Positions 1 to 6,789 are shown, numbered from the stretch's first letter. The stretch: DNA of 36,766 bases from Actinomycetes bacterium (GCA_021784895.1 JAJYHG010000080.1:1-36766), one strand, 5' to 3'. Program-made: numbers and translations. Notes: generated by a model from the sequence alone, not told the origin.

Positions 1-221
1 GGACCAAACCGGGTTGTATTACATGCAGGCGCGCTACTACGACCCGCAGACCGCCCAGTTCTTGACCAGCGATCCGCTCACGCCGATCACCGGGCAGCCG
101 TACAGCTACGCGAACGACAATCCGAATACCTTCGCCGATCCGACCGGGTTGTGGCTCGGGATCTCATGGCTCCCCAGCCCAGGGCAGGCAGCCAGCTGGG
201 TTGGCAATGGCATCAGCAGCG
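1..221 (+). repeat. RHS core-end direct repeat, copy A (partner 2947-3167)
   Basis: Bases 1-221 match 2947-3167 at a constant offset of 2946 with only a handful of substitutions, for example around 55, 87-94 and 207. The match runs past the conserved DPTGL end into the first ~23 codons of the tip and then stops abruptly. It probably continues upstream of the window. Confidence 0.9.
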
Positions 222-664
222 CTGGTACTTGGGCCGTACAAAGCAGCTCCACGCTTGCGACTATCTCAGCCGCCGCGACCCTCGTTCCGGGAGCAGACCT
301 GGTTGCTGCGCCAGCAGCCATCGTGTTCGGCGGCATAGCCGCCGGCCAGGATTTGCAGTCAGGCAACTATGTTGGCGTAGGGTTTAACGTTGTCGGCATT
401 CTCAGCGGCGGTGCCGGGGCGCTGCTCAAGGAAAGCGCTGCGGGTTGGGATGCCACCGCAAGCGCGCTGTGGAACCGGGGTTTCATGCAAGACTGGGCGG
501 AATCCATGGCTGCACAGCGGCTTCTGCAGGCCCGCACGCTTTCGTTAGGGTCTTTTGCGTTTTCCGAACTGTTCAGTTGGCTTGCGGATCCGGCTGTGGC
601 TAACGGGGGCGTGCTGGCGCAGACGGTTTCGTCGAACCCATGTGTGTTGTGGCCGTCTGGGTAG
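2..664 (+). CDS. RHS repeat-associated core end with C-terminal tip 1 (5' end outside window)
   Basis: The reading frame is open from base 2, so the gene begins upstream. The first residues are the classic RHS core end (YYMQARYYDP, then FLTSDPL, then DPTGL at 137-151), the conserved block that closes the RHS beta-cocoon before a variable C-terminal tip. The tip (152-664, about 170 aa) is rich in Gly, Ala and Ser with hydrophobic stretches, and I recognise no catalytic motif. In known RHS proteins the tip is often a toxin, but that is inference here. The first 221 bases are nearly identical to 2947-3167, and the two proteins diverge only after the residues GNGISS. The last 25 bases overlap the next gene. 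Whether a full-length RHS gene lies upstream cannot be seen. Confidence 0.75.
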   Translation, partial: DQTGLYYMQARYYDPQTAQFLTSDPLTPITGQPYSYANDNPNTFADPTGLWLGISWLPSPGQAASWVGNGISSAGTWAVQSSSTLATISAAATLVPGADLVAAPAAIVFGGIAAGQDLQSGNYVGVGFNVVGILSGGAGALLKESAAGWDATASALWNRGFMQDWAESMAAQRLLQARTLSLGSFAFSELFSWLADPAVANGGVLAQTVSSNPCVLWPSG

Positions 665-1047
665 CTTCGGCGAGTTCGCCCCACGGCATGCCAGGGTGGG
701 TGGTGTTCGCTGCCTTGGGCGCCGCCTACTCGTTTGCCTGGTTGACTCGTCAACATACCCGCCGTGTGGTTCGTCGCCGTGTGCAGCGCATCACCGGCGC
801 TGATCCCGGGCCGATCTCGCTCGGCAGCCGGAGCGCCGGTAACGTGTCCGCCCAGAGGGGCGTAGGCGATTACTTTGACGCGATCCGATCAAAGAAACAC
901 GGCTGGCTACAGCTCGCTACGCTCGTTTCGTTTGCTGGCGGCGTCTGGGTAACAAAGGGACTTGTCAGCCTCGCGGTGGCGGCGGCCGCGGCGGCCGTGC
1001 TGGTCTTCCCGGTAGGCTTTTTCTGGTGGAGGCGATGGGGACCTTGA
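640..1047 (+). CDS. small membrane protein overlapping RHS tip 1, candidate immunity partner
   Basis: This 135-residue protein starts with ATG at 640, 25 bases inside the RHS tip gene. It has a hydrophobic segment at about residues 18-36, a basic cytosolic-looking stretch (TRQHTRRVVRRR), and one or two hydrophobic segments near the C-terminus (about 92-130). I recognise no family. The overlap with the tip and the same layout at the other two RHS modules (small gene directly after or overlapping the tip) suggest translational coupling and a paired role, as for immunity proteins of polymorphic toxins. Function is inference. Confidence 0.55.
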   Translation: MCVVAVWVASASSPHGMPGWVVFAALGAAYSFAWLTRQHTRRVVRRRVQRITGADPGPISLGSRSAGNVSAQRGVGDYFDAIRSKKHGWLQLATLVSFAGGVWVTKGLVSLAVAAAAAAVLVFPVGFFWWRRWGP

Positions 1048-1148
1048 CGGCGGCCGCCGGGCAGTTCCTCTGTGCGGCGGCAGCCCAGACTGGGCGTTTC
1101 TCAGGGTCGCCGGCGGCTGGGTGTGCGGCAAGACCTGCGCGACCCCGC

Positions 1149-1280
1149 TGCCAGGTGTCCGGGCTTTCTGGGGTGGTGGCGGTCGCCGCCGGCGCCGACC
1201 ACTGTCTCGCGCTGCGCTCTGACGGGAGCACCACTACATCGGCGGTGCCGGTGGCGCTCAGCGGCCTTTCTGGGGGTGCA
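1149..1280 (+). pseudogene. RCC1-repeat remnant
   Basis: In the frame beginning at 1026 the translation contains a repeat typical of RCC1 beta-propeller blades: a VSGLSGVVAVAAG stretch, then DHCLALRSDG, then VPVALSGLSG. Only about one blade survives, without a clear start. The frame changes into RHS sequence at about 1280. It is best read as a fragment of a foreign RCC1-repeat gene caught between the first small membrane gene and the second RHS copy. Confidence 0.55.
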
Positions 1281-1281
1281 A

Positions 1282-1596
1282 GCACTGGGTATCCAAAGCA
1301 GCTACAGCTATGACGGCAACGGGCTGCTTGCGAGCGCCACCACCGCCGGGCAGAGTGACCATTACGCGTGGGATCTGGCCGCGCCGGTGCCGCTGATGCT
1401 GACCGACGGCTCAACCAGTTTCATCTACGCCGATAACGGCCTTCCCGTGGAGCAGATCGGTGCGGGCGGGACCGTTTTCTACTACCACCACGGCCAGCTT
1501 GGCTCAACCCGGCTTCTGAGCACCAGCAGCGGCAGCGTCGCAGCGACGTTCAGCTACAGCCCTACGGGACCCTCGCCGCCCAGACCGGGTCGGTGA
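1282..1596 (+). pseudogene. RHS YD-repeat and core fragment, copy 2 upstream half (frame-broken)
   Basis: The frame reads a YD-repeat (YSYDGNGLL), then AWDLAAPVPLMLTDGS, GLPVEQI, YYHHGQLGSTRLLS and AATFSYSP, the normal order of an RHS core. It then leaves the RHS register at about 1560 and stops with TGA at 1594-1596. One extra base near 1560 would restore the expected SPYG sequence and join it to the downstream half, so this is a -1 frame break. The stop lies in a GTGA overlap with the next reading frame. There is no signal peptide or N-terminal RHS region, so it is an N-terminally truncated, displaced copy. Confidence 0.7.
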
Positions 1597-1736
1597 GCAC
1601 GCCGCTTCGGTGGGCGGGCCAGTATCAGGACCAAACCGGGTTGTATTACATGCAGGCGCGCTACTACGACCCGCAGACCGCCCAGTTTTTGACCAGCGAT
1701 CCGCTGGCGCCGCTGACCGGGCAGCCGTACAGCTAC
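1363..1736 (+). repeat. RHS core direct repeat, copy B (partner 2682-3055)
   Basis: Bases 1363-1736 match 2682-3055 at a constant offset of 1319 with few substitutions. The match includes the frame break near 1560/2879 and the GTGA overlap at 1593/2912. It ends where the tip-proximal sequences diverge (acgggcgcc versus gcgaacgac). Confidence 0.9.
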
Positions 1737-2267
1737 ACGGGCGCCAACCCCGTGAACTTCACCGACCCCTCGGGTCTTGATGAGACGATCCCGCCGTCAG
1801 TGGGCCCCTACAGCGGCCTGAGCGCCGCGACCGCCGGCGGGCTGTTTGCCGGCTACTGCCAGCAAAACCCGGCGGCGAGCGTCTGCGCTTTTGGTGGCAC
1901 GATCGGCTTGTGCTTGAACTTTGGTGGCGGGGCTGGTGTTATCGGTGCCGCAAGCGGCTGTGTAGCGCTTGTCGGCGGGTCTCCCACGCTAATCGGCACA
2001 CTCGGTTTTGGGGCGGGCAGCCCGACCGTCCAGGGTTCAGTCGGGCTGCTTGTCAGCAACGCGCAGAGCCCGTGTGAGCTTGATGGCTGGTTCGGTGGGG
2101 TAGACGGGTCGGTCGGCTTCTTTCCGAGTGTGGGAGACCAGTTTTCAGCTAACCGGACAAGCAGCGGACGGTTCATCTGGGAGAACCAGGTCACCATCGG
2201 TTACAACAACGGCCTCCCGGTTCCGTTTCAGCTACAAGGGATAGGCAGCTACACGTGGACGTCGTGA
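1593..2267 (+). CDS. RHS core end with C-terminal tip 2
   Basis: The frame opens with GTG at 1593 and continues the RHS core from the broken upstream half: LRWAGQYQDQTGLYYMQARY, SDPLAPLTG, and the terminal DPSGL at 1764-1778. The tip (1779-2267, about 162 aa) differs completely from tips 1 and 3. It is Gly-rich with six cysteines, followed by a region that looks beta-rich (GFGAGSPTVQ to QLQGIGSYTW). No catalytic motif is recognised. The start could serve reinitiation after the TGA of the upstream frame, or the two halves could be one gene broken by a fixed indel. Confidence 0.65.
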   Translation: MSTPLRWAGQYQDQTGLYYMQARYYDPQTAQFLTSDPLAPLTGQPYSYTGANPVNFTDPSGLDETIPPSVGPYSGLSAATAGGLFAGYCQQNPAASVCAFGGTIGLCLNFGGGAGVIGAASGCVALVGGSPTLIGTLGFGAGSPTVQGSVGLLVSNAQSPCELDGWFGGVDGSVGFFPSVGDQFSANRTSSGRFIWENQVTIGYNNGLPVPFQLQGIGSYTWTS

Positions 2268-2280
2268 CGGGTTGACTGCG

Positions 2281-2661
2281 ATGGCGCCGGTGGTCCGGAT
2301 GCGAGTCGGGGCGATATTTTCAACAGTACCCTTGAAAGTCACTGGGCCGTTAGCTGTGCTCGTGATCGACGAGGCCGGTATAAGCGTTGATGTCCAGCCC
2401 CGCTGGCTGATAAACCCGTTTCTGCGGCCCCTTATCTTCGGCGAGGGTTCTCGTGACGCGCCGCTCTGGAGTGCTGGCTGGTCCCAGCTGGCCCCGGTCG
2501 AGGTCGGCAAACGCACCGCGGTGCTTCGCACCGAAGGCACCCGCGGCTGCCGAGTAGGCTTTCTCTTCGATACCGGCTGTGAGAAGCTGGTTGAGCAGCT
2601 GACCGCACACCAGGTGCAGGTCAAGCGCGTGAAGACCACGTTCTGGTGGTACTTTCGCTAG
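2281..2661 (+). CDS. small PH-like protein following RHS tip 2, candidate immunity partner
   Basis: ATG at 2281 lies 13 bases after the tip 2 stop; a TTG at 2272 is an alternative. The 126-residue product has an alternating strand pattern with a central Trp motif (WSQLAPVEV), flanked by VIDEAGISV and TAVLRTEG, and a C-terminal amphipathic stretch (CEKLVEQLTAHQVQVK). This resembles small bacterial PH-like domains (one sheet, then a helix), a fold I assign only by eye. No signal peptide or membrane segment is clear. Its place after a unique RHS tip parallels the other two modules. Confidence 0.5.
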   Translation: MAPVVRMRVGAIFSTVPLKVTGPLAVLVIDEAGISVDVQPRWLINPFLRPLIFGEGSRDAPLWSAGWSQLAPVEVGKRTAVLRTEGTRGCRVGFLFDTGCEKLVEQLTAHQVQVKRVKTTFWWYFR

Positions 2662-2679
2662 CCAGGACGCTGACAGTGG

Positions 2680-2915
2680 GCTACGCGTGGGATCTGGCCG
2701 CGGCGGTGCCGCTGATGCTGACCGACGGCTCAACCAGTTTCATCTACGCCGATAACGGCCTGCCGGTCGAGCAGATCGCCGCGGACGGGACCGTTTACTA
2801 CTACCACCACGGCCAGCTTGGCTCAACCCGGCTTCTGAGCACCAGCAGCGGCAGCGTCGCAGCAACATTCAGCTACAGCCCTACGGGAACCTCACCGCCC
2901 AGACCGGGTCGGTGA
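2680..2915 (+). pseudogene. RHS core fragment, copy 3 upstream half (frame-broken)
   Basis: RHS homology begins abruptly at about 2682, some 20 bases after the preceding small gene ends. It reads YAWDLAAAVPLML, YADNGLPVEQIAADG, YYHHGQLGSTRLL and ATFSYSP. It leaves the RHS register at the same base as copy 2 and stops at 2913-2915 in a GTGA overlap. The open frame extends back to 2646 (GTG), but the first dozen codons are not RHS-like. There is no N-terminal region. Confidence 0.7.
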
Positions 2916-3167
2916 GCACGCCGCTGCGGTGGGCGGGCCAGTACCAGGACCAAACCGGGTTGTATTACATGCAGGCGCGCTACTACGACCCGCAGACCGC
3001 CCAGTTTTTGACCAGCGATCCGCTGGCGCCGCTGACCGGGCAGCCGTACAGCTACGCGAACGACAATCCGAATACCTTCGCCGATCCGACCGGGTTGTGG
3101 CTCGGGATCTCATGGCTCCCCAGCCCAGGGCAGGCAGCCAGCTGGGTTGGCAACGGCATCAGCAGCG
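2682..3167 (+). repeat. composite RHS repeat copy C
   Basis: This stretch contains the partners of both other repeats: 2682-3055 matches 1363-1736, and 2947-3167 matches 1-221. It shows that the three modules share one core that ends at two different tip junctions. Confidence 0.9.
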
Positions 3168-3559
3168 GGGCGACCTTGGTGGCCAACCATCCTGGTCAGG
3201 CTGCTGAGGCCCTTGCGGGGGGCGTGTGCATTGTCGCCAGCGACGGCGTTTGCGCATGGGCAGTTGCGGGTGCATTTGGGGCTTCTACGTTCGTCAACAC
3301 GCAGACCCCGGACTTCTGGGGCCATGAGGCGGTCACGGTTGGCGAAACCGGGCTGCTGGGCGGTGCTGGGCTTATCAAGACGGGGCTCGGTGCCGCGGGC
3401 GTATTTGAGACGACACTGGCCGACGGTACGACGATTTCGCCGGCTCTTCCCGAGTCGTTCCTCGGGAAGGCTGGCATAAATGCCGCCCTGACGTGGCCGA
3501 CGCTGGTCGGGATTGGACTGGAAGGACCGATCGACCAGGCGATCTTCGGTGGAGGCTAG
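2912..3559 (+). CDS. RHS core end with C-terminal tip 3
   Basis: GTG at 2912 opens the frame that completes the RHS core (LRWAGQYQDQ, YYMQARYYDP, and DPTGL at 3083-3097). The first ~23 tip codons equal those of tip 1. After GNGISS the tip is new: hydrophobic and Gly/Ala-rich, with a short TPDFWGHEAV segment and a C-terminal hydrophobic stretch. No enzyme motif is recognised. The stop at 3557-3559 lies inside the next gene. Tip 3 therefore looks like the tip 1 pre-tip segment joined to a different end. Confidence 0.65.
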   Translation: MSTPLRWAGQYQDQTGLYYMQARYYDPQTAQFLTSDPLAPLTGQPYSYANDNPNTFADPTGLWLGISWLPSPGQAASWVGNGISSGATLVANHPGQAAEALAGGVCIVASDGVCAWAVAGAFGASTFVNTQTPDFWGHEAVTVGETGLLGGAGLIKTGLGAAGVFETTLADGTTISPALPESFLGKAGINAALTWPTLVGIGLEGPIDQAIFGGG

Positions 3560-4094
3560 AACCGACACGCCGAACGTTAAGAGGGCCTACCGCACGCGAT
3601 CCCAAGCGGTCACGATCGGCTGTGTCCTTGTAATCGACGTTGCGCTCGGAGTTGGAGGAGCGATCCGGGGTAGCGCCCACTCGACGGTAGGCCTTGTTCT
3701 CGGTGCCGTCGTATTGCTGCTCATCGCTACCCCGATGGCTCGCGCGGCGTTCGCTGTATTGCTGGTCGACGATCACGGTGTGACTGCTCGTAATCCCTTC
3801 CGCACCGTCACGGTTGCATGGAGCGAGATCGCGACATTTGACCTCGGGCGCTACAAGGTGCTCGGGTGCGTCTGTCTGATCCAACTGCGCGCAGGCACGG
3901 TCGTGCCGGCATTCGCGATCCAGGGGATCACCGGCCAGCCAAGGCGGCGCACGAGCGCGTTAGCCAGACAAGCGGTGGATGAACTCAACCAGCGGCTTGC
4001 TCGCGTGAGCGCTGGCAGGGCCGCGGTCAAGCCGCCCGGGGCGGCTGGGTTTACTGGGCAGGGATCGGGCACGGAGTCGGGTGCGCGTGCCTAA
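3549..4094 (+). CDS. membrane-anchored PH-domain protein after RHS tip 3, candidate immunity partner
   Basis: GTG at 3549 overlaps the end of tip 3 by 11 bases; GTG/ATG-like codons upstream (3513) give a longer form. The product of about 181 aa has two hydrophobic segments (roughly residues 20-36 and 45-72), then a block VDDHGVTARNPF with VAWSEIATFDLG and CVCLIQLRAG. This is the pattern of a bacterial PH domain of the bPH_6 type, as in small mycobacterial membrane antigens. An Arg-rich region and a Gly/Ala/Pro-rich tail follow. The family resemblance is by eye; an immunity role is inference from position. Confidence 0.6.
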   Translation: MEARTDTPNVKRAYRTRSQAVTIGCVLVIDVALGVGGAIRGSAHSTVGLVLGAVVLLLIATPMARAAFAVLLVDDHGVTARNPFRTVTVAWSEIATFDLGRYKVLGCVCLIQLRAGTVVPAFAIQGITGQPRRRTSALARQAVDELNQRLARVSAGRAAVKPPGAAGFTGQGSGTESGARA

Positions 4095-4137
4095 CGGTGA
4101 CTTCGAGGCGACCTGGTATCCGGTGCTTGGAAGGTGC

Positions 4138-4186
4138 TGTCAACGATCACGAGAAATCCCCACTCTCGATCATGGAAATTCCCCAC
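4138..4186. mobile_element. IS21-like solo terminus
   Basis: The stretch starts with TGTCAACGATCACG and carries two imperfect direct repeats, 4145-4163 and 4168-4186, each of the form GATCA..GAAAT.CCCCAC (about 15 of 19 bases shared). Multiple short terminal repeats beginning TGTCAACGATCA are, from memory, typical of IS21-family ends in actinobacteria. No istA or istB gene follows, so only one end remains. The minus strand beside it has a short open frame that could be a transposase-gene end, but I cannot support that. Confidence 0.45.
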
Positions 4187-4289
4187 CCCGGGCCGGCTTC
4201 GTTGGCGAGCTGGTGGACGTTCGCGCGGCGGGCTTGCTCAGCGGTCCAGCCGGCCGTGGCGAGCGCGTCGGCGAGCTGCGCGAGGGCGG

Positions 4290-4468
4290 TGCCGGCCGCA
4301 GCGTGGCTGGCGGACCTGCTCGGAGGGCTGGAGGTGGATACTGCTCGTATGCGCAGCAACCTTGCACAGCTTGAAGCGGCGGGGGTCGCCGAGGCCGCCG
4401 ATCTCACAGCCAGCGTCGCGGCCGCCGCGGCCCTGGCCGAGCGTGCGCTGGGCGGCGAGCGGTGGTGA
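4290..4468 (+). pseudogene. pcaB: C-terminal stub of 3-carboxy-cis,cis-muconate cycloisomerase (pcaB-like)
   Basis: In the frame ending at TGA 4466-4468 the translation AAAWLADLLGGLEVD then TARMRSNLAQLE and a final ALAERALGG matches the C-terminal end of the fumarase/aspartase-superfamily cycloisomerase PcaB. The rest of the enzyme (over 350 residues, with the catalytic regions) is absent; the upstream sequence is unrelated and contains the IS-like terminus. The stop overlaps the next gene's start as GTGA, the usual tight pcaB-pcaD coupling, which supports the assignment. The exact left border is uncertain. Confidence 0.5.
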
Positions 4469-5235
4469 GCACGGTGGCCCTCAACCATGAGCTGCACGGG
4501 CCTGCGGACGCGCCGGTGCTGCTCCTGGGCGGCTCGCTGGGCACGAGCCTCGCGATGTGGCAGCCGCAGGTCGCGGCGCTGCGCGAACACTTCCGCGTGA
4601 TCGTCTTTGATCACCGTGGCCACGGCGGCTCGCCGGTACCGCCCGCGCCCTACGCGATCGCCGACCTGGGCGCGGACGTGCTAGAGCTGATGGACGGGCT
4701 CGGGATCGAGCGTGCCTCCTACGGCGGGCTTTCGATCGGCGGGATGGCCGGCATCTGGCTGGGCGCCAACGCACCCGGTCGGCTCGATCGCCTGGTTCTG
4801 ATGTGCACCTCCGCGCACGCGCCGCCAGCCTCTCGCTGGCTCGAGCGCGCCGCTGCCGTACGGGCGGCGGGCAGTACTGAGGTCGTTGCCGACGCCGTGG
4901 TGTCGCGCTGGTTCACCCCTGGGTGGGCAGCGGGCCACCCAGGGGTGGTTGCGGCCCATCGGGCGATGATCACCGCTACCGATCCGGAGGGCTATGCCGC
5001 CTGCTGCGAGGCGATCGCAGCCATGGACCTGCGGCCGGAGCTGACGCGCATTCCGGTGCCGACGCTGGTGATCAGCGCGACCGAGGACGAGGCGCTCCCG
5101 CCCGAGCACCAGCGCCTGATCGCCGAGCAGATCCCAGGGGCGCGCCTGGAGCTGATCGCCGGCGCCGCCCACATCGCCAGCACGCAGCAGCCGCAGGCCG
5201 TGAACGAGCTGATCCGCGCGCACCTGGAGGCGTGA
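4465..5235 (+). CDS. pcaD: 3-oxoadipate enol-lactonase (alpha/beta hydrolase)
   Basis: The product (about 256 aa) has the normal length and fold of PcaD, which opens 3-oxoadipate enol-lactone to 3-oxoadipate in the beta-ketoadipate pathway for protocatechuate/catechol breakdown. Visible are the oxyanion region GGSLGTSLAMW (about residues 23-33), DHRGHGGS, and the nucleophile elbow GLSIGG (Ser about 91). The acid loop ISATEDEALPPEH (Asp about 209) and the catalytic His in GAAHIAS (about 237) also fit. GTG 4465 overlaps the pcaB stub stop; GTG 4462 and 4474 are alternatives. With pcaB truncated and no other pca gene here, the protein may be orphaned or act in another hydrolysis. Other alpha/beta hydrolases of the family are possible. 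Confidence 0.75.
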   Translation: MSTVALNHELHGPADAPVLLLGGSLGTSLAMWQPQVAALREHFRVIVFDHRGHGGSPVPPAPYAIADLGADVLELMDGLGIERASYGGLSIGGMAGIWLGANAPGRLDRLVLMCTSAHAPPASRWLERAAAVRAAGSTEVVADAVVSRWFTPGWAAGHPGVVAAHRAMITATDPEGYAACCEAIAAMDLRPELTRIPVPTLVISATEDEALPPEHQRLIAEQIPGARLELIAGAAHIASTQQPQAVNELIRAHLEA

Positions 5236-5258
5236 GCGGCCCGGAGGCCGTAGACCTC

Positions 5259-5575
5259 ATGAGGCATATCCTCACCGCACGTACGACGCCGGTCAACTGC
5301 TGCGCGATGCGCGCCTGCGCAGCGGCCTCGATCAGGCCCAGCTTGCGCGCCGCTCCAGCACCACGCAGCCATATGTGAGCCGGGTTGAGCGCGGCGTGAC
5401 GGTACCTTCGCTGCCGACCCTGGAGCGGCTGCTCCGCGCGATGGGCTTGCGGCTGCGGCTCGAGGTCGAGCCGATCCCGACCGGCAACAGCACTCCCGAG
5501 GAGTTGCGGCGCGCGTACCTCAGCTCAACGCCAGAGCAGCGGATCGAGGAGGCCATGGCGCTGTCCCGTTCGTGA
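5259..5575 (+). pseudogene. XRE-type HTH regulator, frame-broken at the N-terminus
   Basis: The frame ending at 5575 reads a full XRE helix-turn-helix: LLRDARLRSGLDQAQLARR, then TTQPYVSRVERG and PSLPTLERLLRAMGLRL. It has no ATG, GTG or TTG before the HTH; the first GTG (5375) cuts the domain in half. The natural start (ATG 5259, or GTG 5232 overlapping the pcaD stop) lies in another frame, and the two join sensibly with a shift near 5279 (MRHILTAR to TYDAGQLL). So it is either a recent pseudogene or has a sequence error. It directly precedes a broken nucleotidyltransferase gene, a common toxin-antitoxin-like pairing. Confidence 0.6.
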
Positions 5576-5608
5576 CCGGGCTGACCGCGGATGCGGTCAG
5601 CGCCCGGG

Positions 5609-6022
5609 ATGACCGGCGTTGACGACCCCGGCAGCTCGGGCGGCCCGAGGGCGCTCAACCCGCGGGAGCTGCTCGACTGCCTGCTTCGCACGGGGTGGAG
5701 TTTGTTGTGACCGGAGGGTTCTCTGTTGCCGCGCACGGAGTCGTGCGGGCGACCAAGGACGTGGACATCTTTCCCAATCCCTCGCCGGAGAACCGGACCA
5801 GGCTCGTGGCCGCACTGCGTGACCTCGGCGCGGTCGTCGATCTCGGCGACCTGGCCGCAGACGAGCTGCCGATCCGAGCAGCTGATCGAGATGAAGAACG
5901 CCGTTGGCCGTGAGGAGGATGTGCTGGACATAGGCAAGCTTCGCGCGGCGCGTGGGGAGTGGGCGAGACGACCGTCCTGCGCCCTCCGTGGTTACCGTGG
6001 CGAGCGTGAGCGCACCGCGTGA
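5609..6022 (+). pseudogene. nucleotidyltransferase (AbiEii/MNT-like), multiply broken
   Basis: Three frame pieces make one degraded nucleotidyltransferase. ATG 5609 reads to LNPRELLDCLLRTG (about 5690). A one-base loss in a G run then shifts to VEFVVTGGFSVAAHG and RATKDVDIFP (5695-5880), the GG..S and TKDxDI signature of the NTase fold. Another shift with apparent loss of a middle segment gives LIEMKNAVGREEDVLDI (about 5885-5935), the usual C-terminal motif. The metal-binding acidic pair is visible, but the domain cannot be made intact. With the upstream HTH gene it looks like a decayed HTH-NTase or Abi-type module. Confidence 0.6.
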
Positions 6023-6102
6023 TGAGCGGACGTGAGCGACGAGCCTTACGAGCCGGGGCTGCGAGTGCGCCGGGAGGTGCTCGGTGACGCGCAGGTCGAA
6101 CC

Positions 6103-6789
6103 TCAGCTCGAGCTGACGCGCGCGAACAGCTCTCGCAGCGCGGCGAACGCGCTCGGCGTGACCGGCAGGTCGCTCTTCAGAAGCACGGGGCGTGTGCCGG
6201 TCACGGGCACTGACAGGTGCGCGTACCCCAGATGCTCATACAGCTGCAGCGGGCCCGGCAGCTCCGCGGTGGGGTGGACTTCGAGCTTCGGGTCCGCCTG
6301 CGCGAAGTCATCGACGGTCCACTCGGCGATCGAGTCAGCGAAGCGCTGTTCGTCCTCCACGAGGTCCAGGTTCGCATGCTCGATCCGGCCCGCCTTATAC
6401 ACCCAGTGCGCGACTGCTGCCGGCGGCAGCACCATGTGCAGCCCGGGGAGCGGGATGGCAGACATCGGCGCGTCGTCGGTGGGGCGGATCGCCAGGGCGT
6501 CGGCAAACAGGTAGAGGAGCGCCGGGACCTCGCGTGGCCCGTGCAGGTGGCTGGCCGGAAGGCTCAGGCGCATGCCGAGCACATGCCCGACCAGCACGCG
6601 CTCACCGCCCAGACCGGTCGTGACGACTTGTAGCGCCGTCGCCTGCGCCGCCTTCCCGAGCTCGGTCGCGGCCCTTTCGCCGGCACCGGCGCTGGCCACC
6701 ACTCCTTGCAGCAGGTCGCCAGCCACGCGCTGACGCAGGCTCCCGGCGTGCTCCTCCGGCGGTTCTTTGTGCTGCTCGTCGGTCATCAT
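6103..6789 (-). CDS. hypothetical protein, unknown family
   Basis: The gene encodes 228 aa with ATG ATG at 6789/6786 and AGGAG directly before the first ATG, so the second may be used. The protein has an acidic N-terminus, no signal peptide and no clear membrane segment. Short features are GMRLSLPASH, a proline- and leucine-rich PLPGLHMVLPPAAVAHW, and WTVDDFAQADPKLEVHP. I do not recognise the family. It lies downstream of lacI on the same strand with a gap of about 60 bases, so they could share transcription. The 80-base gap to the NTase remnant on the other side shows nothing notable. Confidence 0.6.
   Translation of the reverse strand: MMTDEQHKEPPEEHAGSLRQRVAGDLLQGVVASAGAGERAATELGKAAQATALQVVTTGLGGERVLVGHVLGMRLSLPASHLHGPREVPALLYLFADALAIRPTDDAPMSAIPLPGLHMVLPPAAVAHWVYKAGRIEHANLDLVEDEQRFADSIAEWTVDDFAQADPKLEVHPTAELPGPLQLYEHLGYAHLSVPVTGTRPVLLKSDLPVTPSAFAALRELFARVSSS

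Noticed and set aside
4147-4368. Minus-strand frame resembling a transposase C-terminus beside the IS-like end
   Set aside because: No transposase motif is visible, and the plus strand better explains the right part as pcaB.
5372-5575. Intact small HTH gene starting at GTG 5375
   Set aside because: That start would remove the first helices of the HTH domain, which are encoded in frame upstream without a start codon.
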